The position numbers were made by a program, and so were the translations under genes. The notes beneath the pieces are model-generated. The model saw only the letters and a program-made list of their open reading frames with translations. It was not told the DNA's origin and made no database searches. 64,000 nt of DNA from Liolophura sinensis (Eukaryota > Mollusca > Polyplacophora > Chitonida > Chitonidae): the NCBI RefSeq assembly GCF_032854445.1, contig NC_088301.1:43573187-43637186 (forward strand), given 5' to 3'. Shown here piece by piece: positions 12,001 through 26,060 of the stretch (position 1 is its first letter; every line of letters starts with the position of its first letter).

Positions 12001-14224
12001 TTAAATTGCAGTTGTTGTTGTTTTTTTTGCATAATAATTTTCACGTTATGACCAAAATATCAAAAATATGAAGTATGTACGTGTGCATACATACCAAAAT
12101 TGACAAAACCTTCCATTCAAATAACACGGGAGGTTCATGCTATACTGCATGAAACCTGTTCACTGTAGAGTACTGGCTACAGGGCATCTCTATATATGTG
12201 ACACAGTACTGCTGTTTGAGAGCAATGTCTTTTTTTTCTTCTTCTTTTCACTGCCTTTTACCATAGCCCCAATGAACATCGCCCCTAGCAGTCACTGGTT
12301 CAAATCCAGCTGATTTCTGCCAATCTTTGTTCTCTTTTTTTCCTTCAATTACCATGAAATTATTAGTCCTATCGGCCTGGGGTTCCAGTCCAGTCTACTC
12401 CTTACCAATATTACCAATTCATGTGGACGCTGTGGTTCACTAATTTGTGGGAGGTCGTGATGCCGGGTATTGCTGAAATAGTTTTGTTTTCGTTGAAAAT
12501 ATAAGATCTGGTTTCGACAAGTTACATGCAATTCACTTGTTCAGAGAGTTTATCGCGTAATATGGATTGCGTCAATTTTTTTTTTTTTTTTTTGCTTATA
12601 TTAGACAAACCTGGGGTCTTTTCAGAAGAACATAAAACTGATAGATTTGAACGGCCTGTGGTGGAGAAAGTGTTAAGTTTTAGAAAATGGACTCTAAAGG
12701 CAGTGTTTACAGACCGCTTGGAAGCCGTATAACTGCATGCAGTTCTAGTTTTTAATTAGAATCCATGTTAAGGTAAACGTTTTAGTATTGAGCTGAACAG
12801 AATTCGTGAGCTCTGTGGTAGCATTGCTGTACCAAATATAGATTAAACGTTAAGGAATTGCGCGGTGTCCACTATGATGGCCATAAAACCGCATATAGTC
12901 GCGCTTTCTCTAGAACTGATTTGAATCTATGCGTCATTCGTATACCGATCGTGAACCAAGATGGACGTTCCAGGTCAATAATCGCAAGGACAATTCCCAA
13001 AACGATGCTTAAAACAAACTACCATAGAACTAATAAAGTATATAAAGTACGATAATATGACTTAATCATGCAAAGGGAAGCAGTTTTCAGTTATGCTCGA
13101 AAGGCGCAAGGTATGTTCTAGGCGACTGATTGAAATCAGTATTCGAATCGTGTACTATGCTAGAATGTGAACTGTCGATAATAAAACATGTATCTCAGAT
13201 GCGCTTTGATTGCAACTGTTCATATACCAAACGGGGTGATCTAACTTAACGCGATGAATATATACCCCCTGGCCCCAGACCAGTAGTCTTTATGACTTGA
13301 AAACCGGTGCAGCAAGATGCCAGTGGTAAGCGTGGTGACATATAGTATAAACTCAGGCATGTTCAACTACTCTCACTTCGGATATACTGTTGAAGAATCA
13401 ACAAGTCAGTTGTTCGTAGACCTATACATGAACATGTCGCTATCCCAATCACGGGGCGTGATGTGCGTATATTTCAGCTTGCCCGTTAACATTGCCTTTG
13501 GCTCTCAGCAAGGTACGGAGATTGTCCCTGCTGTCATATTGCCGAGTTGTGTAAATATTTATGTTTGTAGATAATTTTTTTACTGAGGGGAAATGGCGGG
13601 AGGAGGGCCCGGGTAAACATCGCAGCTGTGGCCTGTTTTATGGAGGCCTAAGCTGTCTGGATTCAAAAGCATGCACTTGGATGTTATTTTATAGACAGGG
13701 ACATCTGTTGTGATTTGTAAACAGTTCACCCCATTTTCAGATCTCATACATGGCTTGATCTGGGTCGTTGAAAAGTAATTTGTAACAGACAAGTTTTTTT
13801 CTTATGTTTCTGCATATGTCACCAGGGTTTTATCAACATGGTAAGGTCACGTATACATATTTAACATAAACGCGCAGAATTAAATCATTATTGTTTTATA
13901 ATTGTGCATTTTTTTATTAAAATTTACAATCCCATTCGAGATGATGCAAGTAATATATCCCAGTGTGCAATCTTTGGCACCCGGTGTCTTACAAATGTCA
14001 CCAATAGTAAAGAGATGGAATGCTGGCACATTGATCTAAGAAATATGCAGGTGTCGGGATTTGAACTCCTGCCTGCAAGGCTCCATCGCATCCAGAGATG
14101 CGCAAAGATTGTCATTTATCCTGATCAGTCGCGGGATACACTCAACCCTTACCATCTTACGTGGTGTTAAATGACAGACAAGAGTTAAAAGAAGAAATAA
14201 AATGTAGCAGCGTTCTCTTTCATT

Positions 14225-14445
14225 TTAACTGATTGAGTGATTGATTGACGGTTAACGCCGTATACGCATTAGATTAAACTTTGGAACGACTCACCTTTTA
14301 TCCTCTTATACCGGGTAGATGACAGAAAGGTGAAGGAATTAAATATAGCAAATGTTCACTTTCGTTTTGATTGATTGATGGATCGAATGTTTAACGCCGT
14401 AATCAAGAATGTTTCACATATATAAAGGGCCGGATATGTTAAGAC
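14225..14445 (-). repeat. SINE 3'-end fragments (two)
   Basis: Two short pieces, at about 14232-14272 and 14370-14430, each begin with TGATTGATTGA-like sequence followed by TTAACGCCGTA. The second continues into AATCAAGAATGTTTCACATATA. This is the reverse complement of the tail region of the SINE family seen elsewhere in the window. The tRNA head is missing from both. Confidence 0.6.
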
Positions 14446-15477
14446 ATGCTTGTGTTCTTTCTTTTGTGTTGCTGTTAATTGTAGTGTGGTAACAATGTTG
14501 ACTGGGTGATGACTGTGGAGAGATTTTGTTGGATGATGGTATAAGAAATACGGAGAAAGGCGTATAATATATAGCCCTGTGTATCGGTAGTTATATATTA
14601 AGAGTCGTTACAAATGTGTTCATGTTTATATAAAAACCCACACTTGGGTCTTTTAATAAGTCTCCTTTTTCCTCGTATATATAGCCGTTTACCGCATATC
14701 TCTCAAGTCCAGCCTTTTGTCTGTGACAAGCATGCGACATCGATCAATATATTGACCCATCTGTGTTTGTGAGTTTTTCTTTTTCTAAAGTCCTAAGTGT
14801 GCTGGAGACCCGGATAAATACATCTAACCCGTGGTGTTGCACTTAAGAGAAAACATGGACACGTGGTGTTTGGGCCGTTGCTCAACCCTTGTAATCACAC
14901 ACACAGTTTGTCAACCATATCGATCTCTCAGTTTACGGGAGAAACAGACCTTCGTCTAATACCACCATCGTCGAATATCGAGGTGCCAAACGCTAATCTA
15001 AGGTACCCGTATCTAAAAGGTGAAAGACAAGCTCACAGGTTTCGCGTATAGGCAGTCTAACTAATACCTGTAGGATATTTCACTGTATATATGAGGACAG
15101 TTTACGGCTACAGCTGGTTTAAAGTGATTCGAATATTGTAACCTCTTATGTTGGTGAAATAAAAAGACTGACAAATCAACAAGTAGTATATTTAAACACA
15201 GATACATCTGATGCGTGTAGCTGTATAAATTGTATATTGATGAAGTAAAATTGATCGACTGTGCATGTTTTGCAGTCATGATATAACTGTATTTACCACG
15301 GAAAGGTAGAATCGGCTTTAAAAAATGTTCCGACTACATAGTTACAGTTGTGTACATAGTATCCTAACTTGCTACATTGACCTGTGTTACAACATAGCAC
15401 GGTATACCGTATAATCCACAGCCACGCTGTGCAGCGCATGCAGGCCTACAGGAGCTGCAGAAGATTAAAGCCCGGCT

Positions 15478-15682
15478 TCTGCTGATCAGTGTCTTTATCA
15501 GTGAGGTCGAAGGCTCGAATCCAGGTCTGGCTGGGGCTTTTAGCTGAAGGTTTGTCATCCAGGAAACTGGCGAAGGGTGGTGGCTTACTCCGGGCAGTCC
15601 GGTTTCCTTCACCTGTTCCATAAGCCTCCGCCTTTGCAAATGAGTGAAAATTTTTGAATATGGTGTTAAGCTTTATGAATTT
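15478..15682 (+). repeat. tRNA-derived SINE, diverged subtype
   Basis: A B-box-like GGCTCGAATCC lies at about 15512. It is followed by a core with CTCCGGGCAGTCCGGTTTCC and a tail GAAAATTTTTGAATATGGTG that aligns to the ATATTCTTGAGTACGGCG tail of the other copies. The head differs from the common subtype, so this may be a related family sharing the core and tail. Confidence 0.65.
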
Positions 15683-17968
15683 CGACACTGTAAATTATCA
15701 CTACAGGTATAGCAATATAACGAAGGGTCATGGATATGGCGCTTACATAACCAGCCTGGTAGAATATGTTAGGTCTTGTATGTTGTGTGTGATGCAATAA
15801 ATGCTGTGTCACTGAAATGAATAATGAATGTAATTCTCTTGCTTTATAATTGTGTAAAGTTTTGCTTTAAACCTGGGCCCAGATATTCATCCTGTTAAAT
15901 ATCATCTCCACGTTGGACGTATGAATGAATAAATGCAACCAAAGCCCAAGTTAGACGCACATGTTTTGATTAACGACAACTTGTAAAGAAGCATGTGCAT
16001 GATATGGATTTAATTCATTCGCCTAAAACATTCCTTGCGTCGTTCCGTTATCATTGAAAACTGTTGGCTATTTCTCTTTGTAAGAATTTGTCCTGTAATC
16101 TCTTACTTTATATACTAGCTATCTTAGTTCTGTGATAGATTGTGTTGAGAGTTCTTTGGATATTGGTCAGCTGATTATTGACCCCGAAAGTTCAATTGGG
16201 TTGACTGCTGTTAAACAAATGTTGGACGCCTACAGACCCACATATACAATGTGAACCTAAACCTGTATCTGTTTTACTTATCACGTTATCCGAAATTTAT
16301 TTATTTCGCTGCGTGAAGACAATTTTTGCTTTCTCGTGGGGACCAAAAAATTGCCCCCGTTAGCGATATTATCAGCCCATATATAGGCTCCAATATGTAT
16401 CCCACGCTTTCACGAAAAGCAAGGGATATTAATTGTGAAATATGACAATCTCGATCACGCTCTATTTAGCAAGCCATGTTCAATTTTAATACCATTTATG
16501 AGTGTTAACTTTATGGAACCTTAGATCAAATCTAAAAAAAACCCCATGCAACCCGATTCATGCATATGTTTTGCATATTCAATGAATTCCTTATTGGCAT
16601 TAGTCGTTTGTTTTAAAAGCTCCAAATATTGTATAGTTGTCAAAAAAATCTGTGTACAAGTTCATTTTGTGTAAACCTCAGATCAAGTTCGAAAACTAAC
16701 AACATCCGAGCATAAGTTTTGCTAATTTAGTTGATTCAGGTTGCTCTTTGTAAGAACTACTTAGACGTCAAATACTGCTTGATTTTAATAAAAACAATTT
16801 TTTTCTTTGATTTTTTTGTGAAATTTGTGTCCTTTATTTTAGATTAGCTTATTTGCCCTCCTTCCCCATTCCTCTCGAACCGCTGTTTGTGGGTCTTTTT
16901 CCGTTGTTTGTGGCTCTCTCATCGCCTATGAAGGTACAATCATATAAAATGGGACAATATATATCAATCTTTTTGCATGTATGCATCTCCTTCTTAAAAT
17001 GTACATGTATTCATAGGGGAATTTTGACCGACCATTGCGGCATATCATGCACCCCAATTATCGAGTTTTTAAACATTTATAGAATAGTATGTACACATCT
17101 AGGAGGCCTAGATACAGATCAGGATACCTATATCACGACCATTCTATGATAAACGAAGATAACTGGACCTAAGCAACTGATGTTGACAAGATACATTGTC
17201 ATTTTGCAGGAAAAGACATATGGCCATATGCCTTTCAAGGCCATGAACGGTTAAATGTCAGCTCGTGCGTTTTACGTGCATTTACAGCTCATGCACACAC
17301 ACACATCCGCTGGAACGATGATGACTCAAGCGCGCATATATAGGTCTACAGTGGATTTCAGACCCATACAAAAGTAATTGTGGCGTATAAATTAAACGGC
17401 TTCAAGGTACTCAAAGAATCAGGCCTGTTTTAGTTTGGCTGGGAGAGTGATGTTTATTTACGTGCTTTCAACAAACAGGACTACATAATAAAAGTATGAG
17501 CAGTGCTTGAACGAGCAGCAAACTTGTTTTTGTGTGCATGCATGGGTGTATATCTATTGACGTCAGAGAGTTGGGGTCCAGTTTGAATTTCCCGTTTTTC
17601 TTTTATGTGTTTTGTGGAATTTTCAGGGAGACTTGAAACAGGAACAAAGGATTGTTGATATAGCCGTGTGTTCAGAGAGAAGACCAATTCCACATCTGTC
17701 GACTGAAAAAAGCAATTGATAATATTAACACAAATAAAACCTCCTGCGGCACGCGGTACTGGGAATGGCTCCAAACAACCCTTTAATTTTATCCTGAGAT
17801 CGCACAAAAAGTGTTATTTGTCGATGTATTGGAGCTTTTCAGTGAATTCCCTCGGCCCACCCACAACCATGGTTATCAGTGGGTAAAAAGCCGGACCCCG
17901 CATTTGTTGACAAACACCTATAGCAAGCGACCAGCCCAACAAATGCTCCAAGACCTTTCAAAGGCTGG

Positions 17969-18490
17969 GTAAACAGTCACGAGACAGCAAAAATAAACAA
18001 GTGGCTTTTCTCTTTTGTGTCAGTAAAGCGGACGGATCCTGAGCCGGTCTGGCATGGGGTGGCAAGCCCAGCAATACAAACATTAGCAAACCTGTCTTGA
18101 TAGTGTTTATAAGTATACAATTTCAGTCAGCGCTGTTTGCTGCCCGAAAAATGGACAAAACTGTTTATTTCGAGCGGTTTTCCTGACACTGTTTATTCTT
18201 GCGCACAGATTAGAGGTAAAAAGTTCACTAAAGGCGTACTGTTCTAGGACCATCGTCGGCCAGAAATGTTTGTCAAAAAAAGACAAACGCTATAGATGAG
18301 AAAGGACACTCTCCATATTGTGGTCTTGGATAGCGATGGCTTTCCGTCGTCATATTGTAAACTGTATACAGCCGTGGTATCTAAACTTGTTTACCGGCTG
18401 CGTCTGGTAATGAGTTACCGGTAAACAAACTGGATCTCACGCAAAGTCCCTTCATTAACAGTATACAAAAAACACAGTCACTGGTAAACA
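17969..18490. promoter_or_regulatory. Cluster of forkhead-like motifs, candidate enhancer
   Basis: GTAAACA or its complement occurs at 17969-17975, 18088-18... is not counted, 18388-18394, 18421-18427 and 18484-18490. Two of these sit in a palindromic pair: TTGTTTACCGG at 18387-18397 and CCGGTAAACAA at 18418-18428. GTAAACA is the core recognised by FOX factors. Four sites in about 520 bp is suggestive, but function is inferred from motifs alone. Confidence 0.25.
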
Positions 18491-21400
18491 AAATCTGACG
18501 TTCTGTAATTCGGAAAGCGAGGGTGTATTAATAGACGGGATATCCAACTAAGAAACTAACAAATCGTTAGAGAATCTCGGACAACATTCGATAGCAACCA
18601 CTGCGTAAAGCAGCCCCATTCCCCATTCATGAGTGCTCACAGAGCAAGTGTAGACCCAAACTTGGAGTCCATGTTAGTGCGTATTATAACGCTCATCCAG
18701 CCAGGTATAGAAGAGCTACCAGTATATGCATGCATATTCAATAAGCGCATGCGTTGAGAGAGGAGTACGTGCCAAGAAGCCCTGATGCCAAGTCTTTACA
18801 TGTGTTTAAGGACAAGTCTATGAAGTGTCTCCTGACATTAACACTTTCATGGACATGTATACAGTATTGTCGACAATAGGAATGGCCACGCTATACTTGT
18901 TGTAAATGGCGGGATAGACGTAAATATAGATAATAAATAGGCATCATAGATTCCAGGTCAAGCCTCGCATAGCTATAGTTTTCTGGCGTTTTTGTTGGTA
19001 TATACGTTTCATAAGATTTATATGTACAACTATATCAGGTGATTTTCTTATCTGAACTAAGTTTGTTTTGACTGGAAAGAATCAAATCCATAATAATATA
19101 AAAAGTATAGCGTCCACTGATTCAGTTGCATGTATTAGCTTGAACTATGTCTGGCAGTGCCATGGCCATGCAAGAACCTTTCCAAGAACCTGGGGAGAGC
19201 AATACTCCAGCCCTATTCCCAGCAAAAACTCATCTATATACTGATCTTAATGTATAGTATATGGTCATAAAGTATAATGGCTATAAAGACGAACTGGATG
19301 CCTTGAAGTCTCCAACTTGTGACAATATAGTGGCAGTGCTTCAGGCACAGGGGGTCATTCTTCAAGCTCACTAGAATAAGTCCAATTTATTCAATGTGTA
19401 TTCAACTCAAATTCCATTCATACCTAATATACAAGTAACGACTAAACCATTCGATGAAGAAAATTACATGCTGCACTTTGAACTTGTCCCTAAAATTATG
19501 AGAAAAAAAAATTGGTATTAGGTAAAGTATTTGTCTCTGTCTAATACCAAAGATACTTTCCGTTTCACTAGTGTTTATACGAGTTGGGAAGTATTTAGAA
19601 ACTATTTTAAACAGTGATAAAGAAAACATACATTTCGTAAAAATTAGGCCTGTGTTTATCCAGTGAAAAATGAATACCACATAATTCTGCGTCATTCACA
19701 AATTATTGTTTTTTGGGTGTTTGTAAGAGGACAAGGTGTAATGTCATAATAATTGGCGTCAATTAGCCTGTCCGTCTGTCCATTTCTCTGCGAACTCTCT
19801 GTTGAACACATATAGCCGGGTTTACCAAAACTTTACACTAACCTAATCATTGGGAAAAACCTATTACTTTTCTGTGACCTTGATAATTTTGTACAAGTTA
19901 ATTGGGATAGTTTTAGTTTATTTTTTGACAGTAAACAAGATATTTCTTGAACTAGATTTATGTTTTCCTTTTTCGAATTTTGATTACACTCGAAGCACAA
20001 TTGCGCTTAGTAATATAGAAAACTTTATTCCTTTTCATTGACCTTGACCCATTTTTCAAAATGGTGTAGACCCGTTTCTCACCAAGTTCTTGCAGTTCGT
20101 TCAAAACTGTACTGTAATGGGTATATAAAGGTGGGAGACATTTGTTGTGGGCCTAGACAGTTATATATACGCTATAAAGGTCTGTCTAATGACCTTTAGT
20201 CTCTGATGGAGAATAGACCATCTCAGTAGTGCTCAATAATGCACTAGTCTGTCTGAAGCTAATTCAGTGGAAAGTCGCTAGCAATAAAATAAGCAGTTAA
20301 GTAAATTTCAAAGCATTGCCAGAGCGCGTTATATTTATATACATTTACTTGATATAAGTTTCCTTAGTAATCGTTTCTAACAGTATAATGTTATTGAATT
20401 TACTCGATTGTCACAATGATGAAATCCCTCTTGTTATTGAAAAATAAACACTAAATCTGCTAGTAGCATCCTAGAATAAAGCTTGGATTAGTTCTTTAAA
20501 TACAATTATACGATAACTTGTTTTAAAGCGCAACTGTCAACTATACACATCACTTCTTTCCACAAGCCAAATGGAAACACTTCCATCTGGCTTCCAAATT
20601 CTAAACCTTTCCAGCAATCAGTTTCCGTGTGTATTTCGGTATATACTATCTCGCATGACCGTCCCCTTCCGATTTTGCTGACCTTAGCTGACCTTCTCTG
20701 CGATGCAGGTATATACTGTCCATTCGCTGTTGTTTTCTATCTCTATATATACCTCTCTTTCATGAATACAATCACTTGCCCTGCATGTATAGCAAAAAGA
20801 TGAAAGCTGAGACAGAGGTGCCACATCTTTGAATCACATATAGTTGCTATATGCGCATGTTGAATACAGTAGGTCTGTTGGTCTGTTGACGGGTACATTG
20901 CATTGGTCTTAAGACTTACATAGAGAAGAGTGCCTGTAAGGGTCGAGTAAAGGTCTTTTTATGTCTATTTACTATTGATGTTTACCTAGGGTGTGTTCGC
21001 CGTTTCCAAACACGCTCTACAGGCGTCCTATTTTAACATTAATAGAAATAAATGTGTATGTGTGTACGTAAACAGAGTGGCAGGGCAATTTCGTTTTGTT
21101 GTTGACTTAATATATTGCGGAAGTCCATCCGATGCTATGCGGTATGGCACTAACGATATAACGTTACACTGATGTTTGTTATCCGGCGCCACGATCTCTC
21201 GGGCGACACGTCAAATACACGGCTATCGATGCTGGGCCGCTTGTCCGTAGGACTGTACTTACCGTACAACACGACAAGGCTGACTGTGTCTGAATTATCG
21301 ACAGCAGAGGCTGCCGGTACATATGATATACATGTATAGTACTTCTCATCAACCTCCTTAATTCGGTGCCTTGCTGACCATACGTCACGAAAGGTGTCGA

Positions 21401-22284
21401 TCTAATTCGGCCTTTAGCCCGGGTTATGAGGAATTAGGCGCTGTTATAAAGTAGAGGGCCAGCGATCCTGGACAATCGGACCATATTCACTCACAACTCA
21501 CAATGAGTTATGCTCATTAACATGCAATAATAACAATGACACGTTCTGCAGTAATAACATAGTCAAACAAAAGAAACATATGGCATTTTTTGGAATAACT
21601 ATGACATACAGTTTTACGCCAATAAGGCAACTAATTTAACAAGACAATCTCGTTTGATGGAATAACCTTGACGCGCCAGTTTTTGCAGTATAACACAGAA
21701 TCTAACAAATGTTATGAACAAGGCGATATGTACACGCCATATACAAGACCCTTCAATGTATTGCTGTCAGCGTGACATAAAACCTTTTCGGTTTTTGTAA
21801 TAGTACCGGTCCAGATAAGATGCACCATTTGGAGAGGCTGTAGTTTCCTTTAGTTTAAGGCCCATCCTGGTTCTGACGCGGTTAAAGCACTCTCTGAAAC
21901 GATGTGTCCGCGCGGTGAACGATGAGATTCCGTGTTCCAATGTAGCTCTCGATTCTTTAAATGTGGCTTTATGTCAGGAGCTTATAGGGCTACCTGACGA
22001 CGGTCGATGGTTTACTGCAGACACTCAAGTTTGCATCATGTAGCTTAACAGAAAATTCTTGAGAACAGCGTTCAACATCAAATCTCTCCATCTATCTATC
22101 AACCTACTGGAATATATACGTACATGCCCTGTTTCACAATGCTCTCCGAAGGATCACAAACCCGTTTCCTTTTCTTTTTTCGTTTTTCAATGTGTCAAAA
22201 TATATAACATAATTGGTACAAAATATTCGAAGATTTTCAACAGTCTCACAATACTGACGATACTCAGATACTGAGAAAACTTTA

Positions 22285-22760
22285 CCTCCGCTACACACTT
22301 TTTCAACTTGTGAGATTCACCTGACGACTTTTATGAAGTGTTAATGTTTAACAATCGCCAAAGTGTTCACATTCCAACTACATTAAAACTTTATCTACAC
22401 CTTAAACCAACACTTACAACAGTGTTAAAAATTCAACACTTTTAACGGAGTTGAAATATGAATATCTCAAAAGAGTGTTCTAACATTAACTCTTACTAGT
22501 CAGATAAAACTGGTTAGATACCTGTACCTTATAGGTGTGACACTTTTACATTTCTATGTCACACAACAATAAGGCACGACGCCATACGTATCTAAGTCAA
22601 CTGCCATGGCCTATGCTTGCCGTTGATTGGTCTAAAATGCATGACCTCTGTGAATGGTGTGAAACAGTATGGCAGCATGAATTATACAGTTTTGGCCACA
22701 CTTTTATGAACTTTCGGGGGTAGAATAGACTCTAACACTTTCGTCTTGGTGTTTGTTGTG
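22285..22760. repeat. Possible MITE-like region rich in AAGTGT/ACACTT
   Basis: At least eight occurrences of AGTGTT/AACACT or ACACTT-type motifs are spread over about 475 bp on both strands. They include a short hairpin AGTGTTAAAAATTCAACACT at about 22421-22440. I could not define terminal inverted repeats or a target-site duplication, so the call of a mobile element is weak. Confidence 0.3.
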
Positions 22761-25059
22761 TAACCCGATACCGCTTAACCTTAAACCCGTAATCATATAA
22801 TGATTGATCTGTTTGTGGTAACTTGGATTGTACGGTCTTCTTGAACTTAAAGACTTATCTCAATATGTGTACACAGGTGTAGATCTTGGAACCTTTATAA
22901 TTATACTTTCCCTACAATAATTGCAGGTTTTGATCTTTCCTGAACAAGTTCACTTCGTTTGAATCTGTACCTGTACAAACTGGCGTGACGTTCTTTGTGG
23001 GTTGACATGAAAATGGTTTTTCCCTGGCATTATGCAAATGAGGATGAATTATCGCATGTAAATTTCCACCGTAACATCGAGCACGTGTTGGCTGCATTTA
23101 GTGGCATTGTCTATGTAAATGCAGTGCGGCAATCGGTTTGTTCGCTCTGCTTGAAGAAAAGCTGTCAATGATATATGTTAATATATGTGACGTTGCCTAT
23201 AAAGTTCCAGCAGCTGTACTCAAGCAGCTCGGTGCACCAGGTCAGAAGAAAGAAAGATGGCAGGATGAGAACATATACATGCACACTTGTTAAATAGTCC
23301 AGTTGCTGTGTCGAGATTGATTTCTTCGCTCGCCACACATTTCTGGCTTACCAAGGCCAGGGCTGTAAACAAGGCAGTAAACAGGGCGACCGAGCGGCAC
23401 GAACTGCTGTCGACTTCTCTTTGTGGAACCGCGTTAGAGAGCGACTTTTAAACAAGTGCCTCGTGTCGGACCGCATAACTCGCAGCTGATATTGTAATTA
23501 TGTTGGGTACGGTGTGAGGGTGTGCAGATTTCAACATTCGGCGCATTAGACCGGCAGATTTGTTCAGAAAATAACAGCTCTGTTACGACACTGGGAATGG
23601 AGTTAAAAAAAAAAAATACCGTCAATTATGAGGCTTATATATATATATGTCATATCGGCATGGTAGTATACGATAAGGCGATTTAGTCACGACGCCTTGA
23701 CAGCTTATTTATACACCTTCGTTATTTATTTTTCACTGTTCTCTTCAATTCTTAAATATTTGGGAGTTACGGATTATCACGGTTGTGTTAAAATCTGTCG
23801 GCCTTGTGGCCTAGGATGTTCTCGAGTCCACGGATAAATACAGCTGCATAGGCCCTATATACGCCGTTGTGTTATCTTGCGCTAGGTGCAGTAATTGGAT
23901 AGACAAACGGTTGCCTTATTGTGGTATATGGAATTTAGCAAAACAGGGTAACATTCTCTAACAAATGAGCAGCACTAAAACATACAGGTTTTACTGGCAA
24001 TAGGTCATCGTCTGTCCTTTCGAGTGTGCACAATGCGGCATAGTTTCGCGTACGGGCATATTTCAAGACCGTTTTTGCTGTACCATTTCATGTATATACT
24101 TGTCAAGGATACTGTGAATTTATATCTGAGAGAAAGATGGTCACATACATATCCATTTTAGACCCAGTTAGACATAAAAATGTTTTGTCATTCTTCTGTA
24201 TCAAAGGTTTGCTTTTCCGTGGTACTATGTATAATATTGGCCTAACAAAAGTGTTATCGATTTCCTTATTACATTATCTATTAATATATACGTATAAAGG
24301 TAAAGTATATTCAACAATATAGCAATTTACAAGCACAATTCAGATACGTACAGGTACTTTTCGAAACAAGTACAAATCATTTGTCAGCTACAACAAAGAT
24401 TCTCGGTAGGGGGAGGTAACTCTAACAATTGTATTTTTATCTGACGTGGTTAAGGTTCTTGTTCTGCCTATAGCTTTTTGGCGCGTTTGACATTTCTTAA
24501 GCGGATGACTTTTCAAATATATCTACTACACATATACAAATAAATAATGATAAAAAACAAGCAATAAAAATTACCTTCTGGTGACAAACTCTTATAATTC
24601 ACAGTTTATACACCACCATTCTGAAACAAGCATTTAATATGATATGTGATTTATGACATTCCTCTGTAAGGGTCACTTTATTATACAAACTAGTAAAAAT
24701 AGACTTTTGACATAGACTGAAAAATATACACTTCGAATAATATACTAACAAGCCTTACAAATATTCCATATATATATATGTGTGTGCGCATGAGTATGAT
24801 TCTCAGTACACACTACCACTAACCTGCTACTCCACATAGTGGTGCGGTTTATGTTAAAACGAGTAAACAAAGTCAATGAAAGAGAATCACTTAAGTCACA
24901 ATACCACATAGAGCAATATGAACTAGAGCAACAGCCCTTAGTGTAATACATGCCACAGAGCAAAATACACTACACCTATATACCTTAGAACAATATGCCA
25001 AAGAAATGGAAAATGGGATGTAGTGAGATTTATGCATGATGGAAATTGGATGAGCTGTA

Positions 25060-26060
25060 TGTGATTTAGATACACCGAGTATTAGGTGATTAGACAATGG
25101 GTGCGAGTAAGGCATGATTGGGCTTCGGGGTATACTTATTAGGAGTTAGGTGTTGTAAATATTGGATTGTACGAGAGCTAGGAGTGAACACTTGGTGCAG
25201 TAGTTTGGAGTGATCAGTAAGGGCTGTGCCAGGCAGGAGCTGGGCACGATTTGATTTTTGGGTGCCACGTGGACGGGATCACTATTTGAGCTATACCAAA
25301 TGAGAGTTTCACGTGATCAATAGTGAGTGTGCCAGGTTGGGGTGTGATTAAAATTGGATGTGCATTTTTTATTTTGGGGGATGCCAGGTCAGAATTGGGT
25401 GTAATTAGTATTGGGTGTTTCAGATGGATATTAGGTGTTATCAGTATTGGGACGCCAGGTGGGAGTTGGAGGCAATAGGTATTGGGTGTGCCAAGTGGGA
25501 GTAGGGCGTGATTGCTATTGGGGTGCCGGGTGGAAGTTTGAGGTAATCAGTACTGGGTGTGCCAGGTGGGAGTAGGGTGGGATTGGTATTGGGGTGGCGC
25601 GTGGGAGTTTGACGTAACCAGTACTGGGTGTGCCAGGTGGGAGTAGGGTGGGATTGGTATTGTGGGAGTTGGGTGCTATCAATATTTGGGTGTCAGGTGG
25701 GAGTTGGATGTTATCAGTACTGGGGGCGCCAGGTCAGAGTTGGGTGTTATCAGTACTGAGTGTGCAAGGTGGTAGTAGGGTGTGATTGGTATTGGCGGTG
25801 CCAGAGGTGTGTTAGGTGTTACCAGTACTGGAGGCGTCAGGCCTGCTTTGGTAGTTATCAGTATTGGAGATGCCAGAAGGAAGTTGGGAGCAATCAGTAT
25901 TGGGGGTGTCAGGGTGTGATTGGTATTGGTTATACAAGGTGGAAGACAGCAGTTATCAGTATTGGGCAGAAGTTGGGAGTGATCAGTCTTGGGAGATAAA
26001 AGTTATCAGTATTTTGGTTTCACCTGTATTGAAAGAGCCAGGTGAGATCTGGGTGTGGTG
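25060..26060. repeat. Minisatellite, about 35-36-bp unit
   Basis: Degenerate units alternate between a form with TGGGTGTGCCAGGTGGGAGT and a form with GGGATTGGTATTGGGGTG. This gives a dimeric period of about 71 bp in the best region (25450-25680), with stronger divergence toward 26060. The sequence is strongly G-rich on the plus strand. Peptide repeats such as the YQYWRCQ-like pattern in this zone are by-products of the repeat. Confidence 0.85.

Larger units (their letters stand above)
11600..25050. other. Gene-poor intergenic region
   Basis: No open frame here is long enough, or similar enough to a family I know, to be called coding. I see only SINE-related fragments (14.2-14.4 kb and 15.5 kb), a region rich in AAGTGT/ACACTT motifs at about 22.3-22.75 kb, and a cluster of forkhead-like GTAAACA sites at about 18 kb. 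Small exons of an unrecognised gene cannot be excluded. Confidence 0.5.

Noticed and set aside
12285-12530. Possible tRNA-like SINE head with GGTTCAAATCC
   Set aside because: A B-box-like match alone, without A box, core or tail, is not enough.
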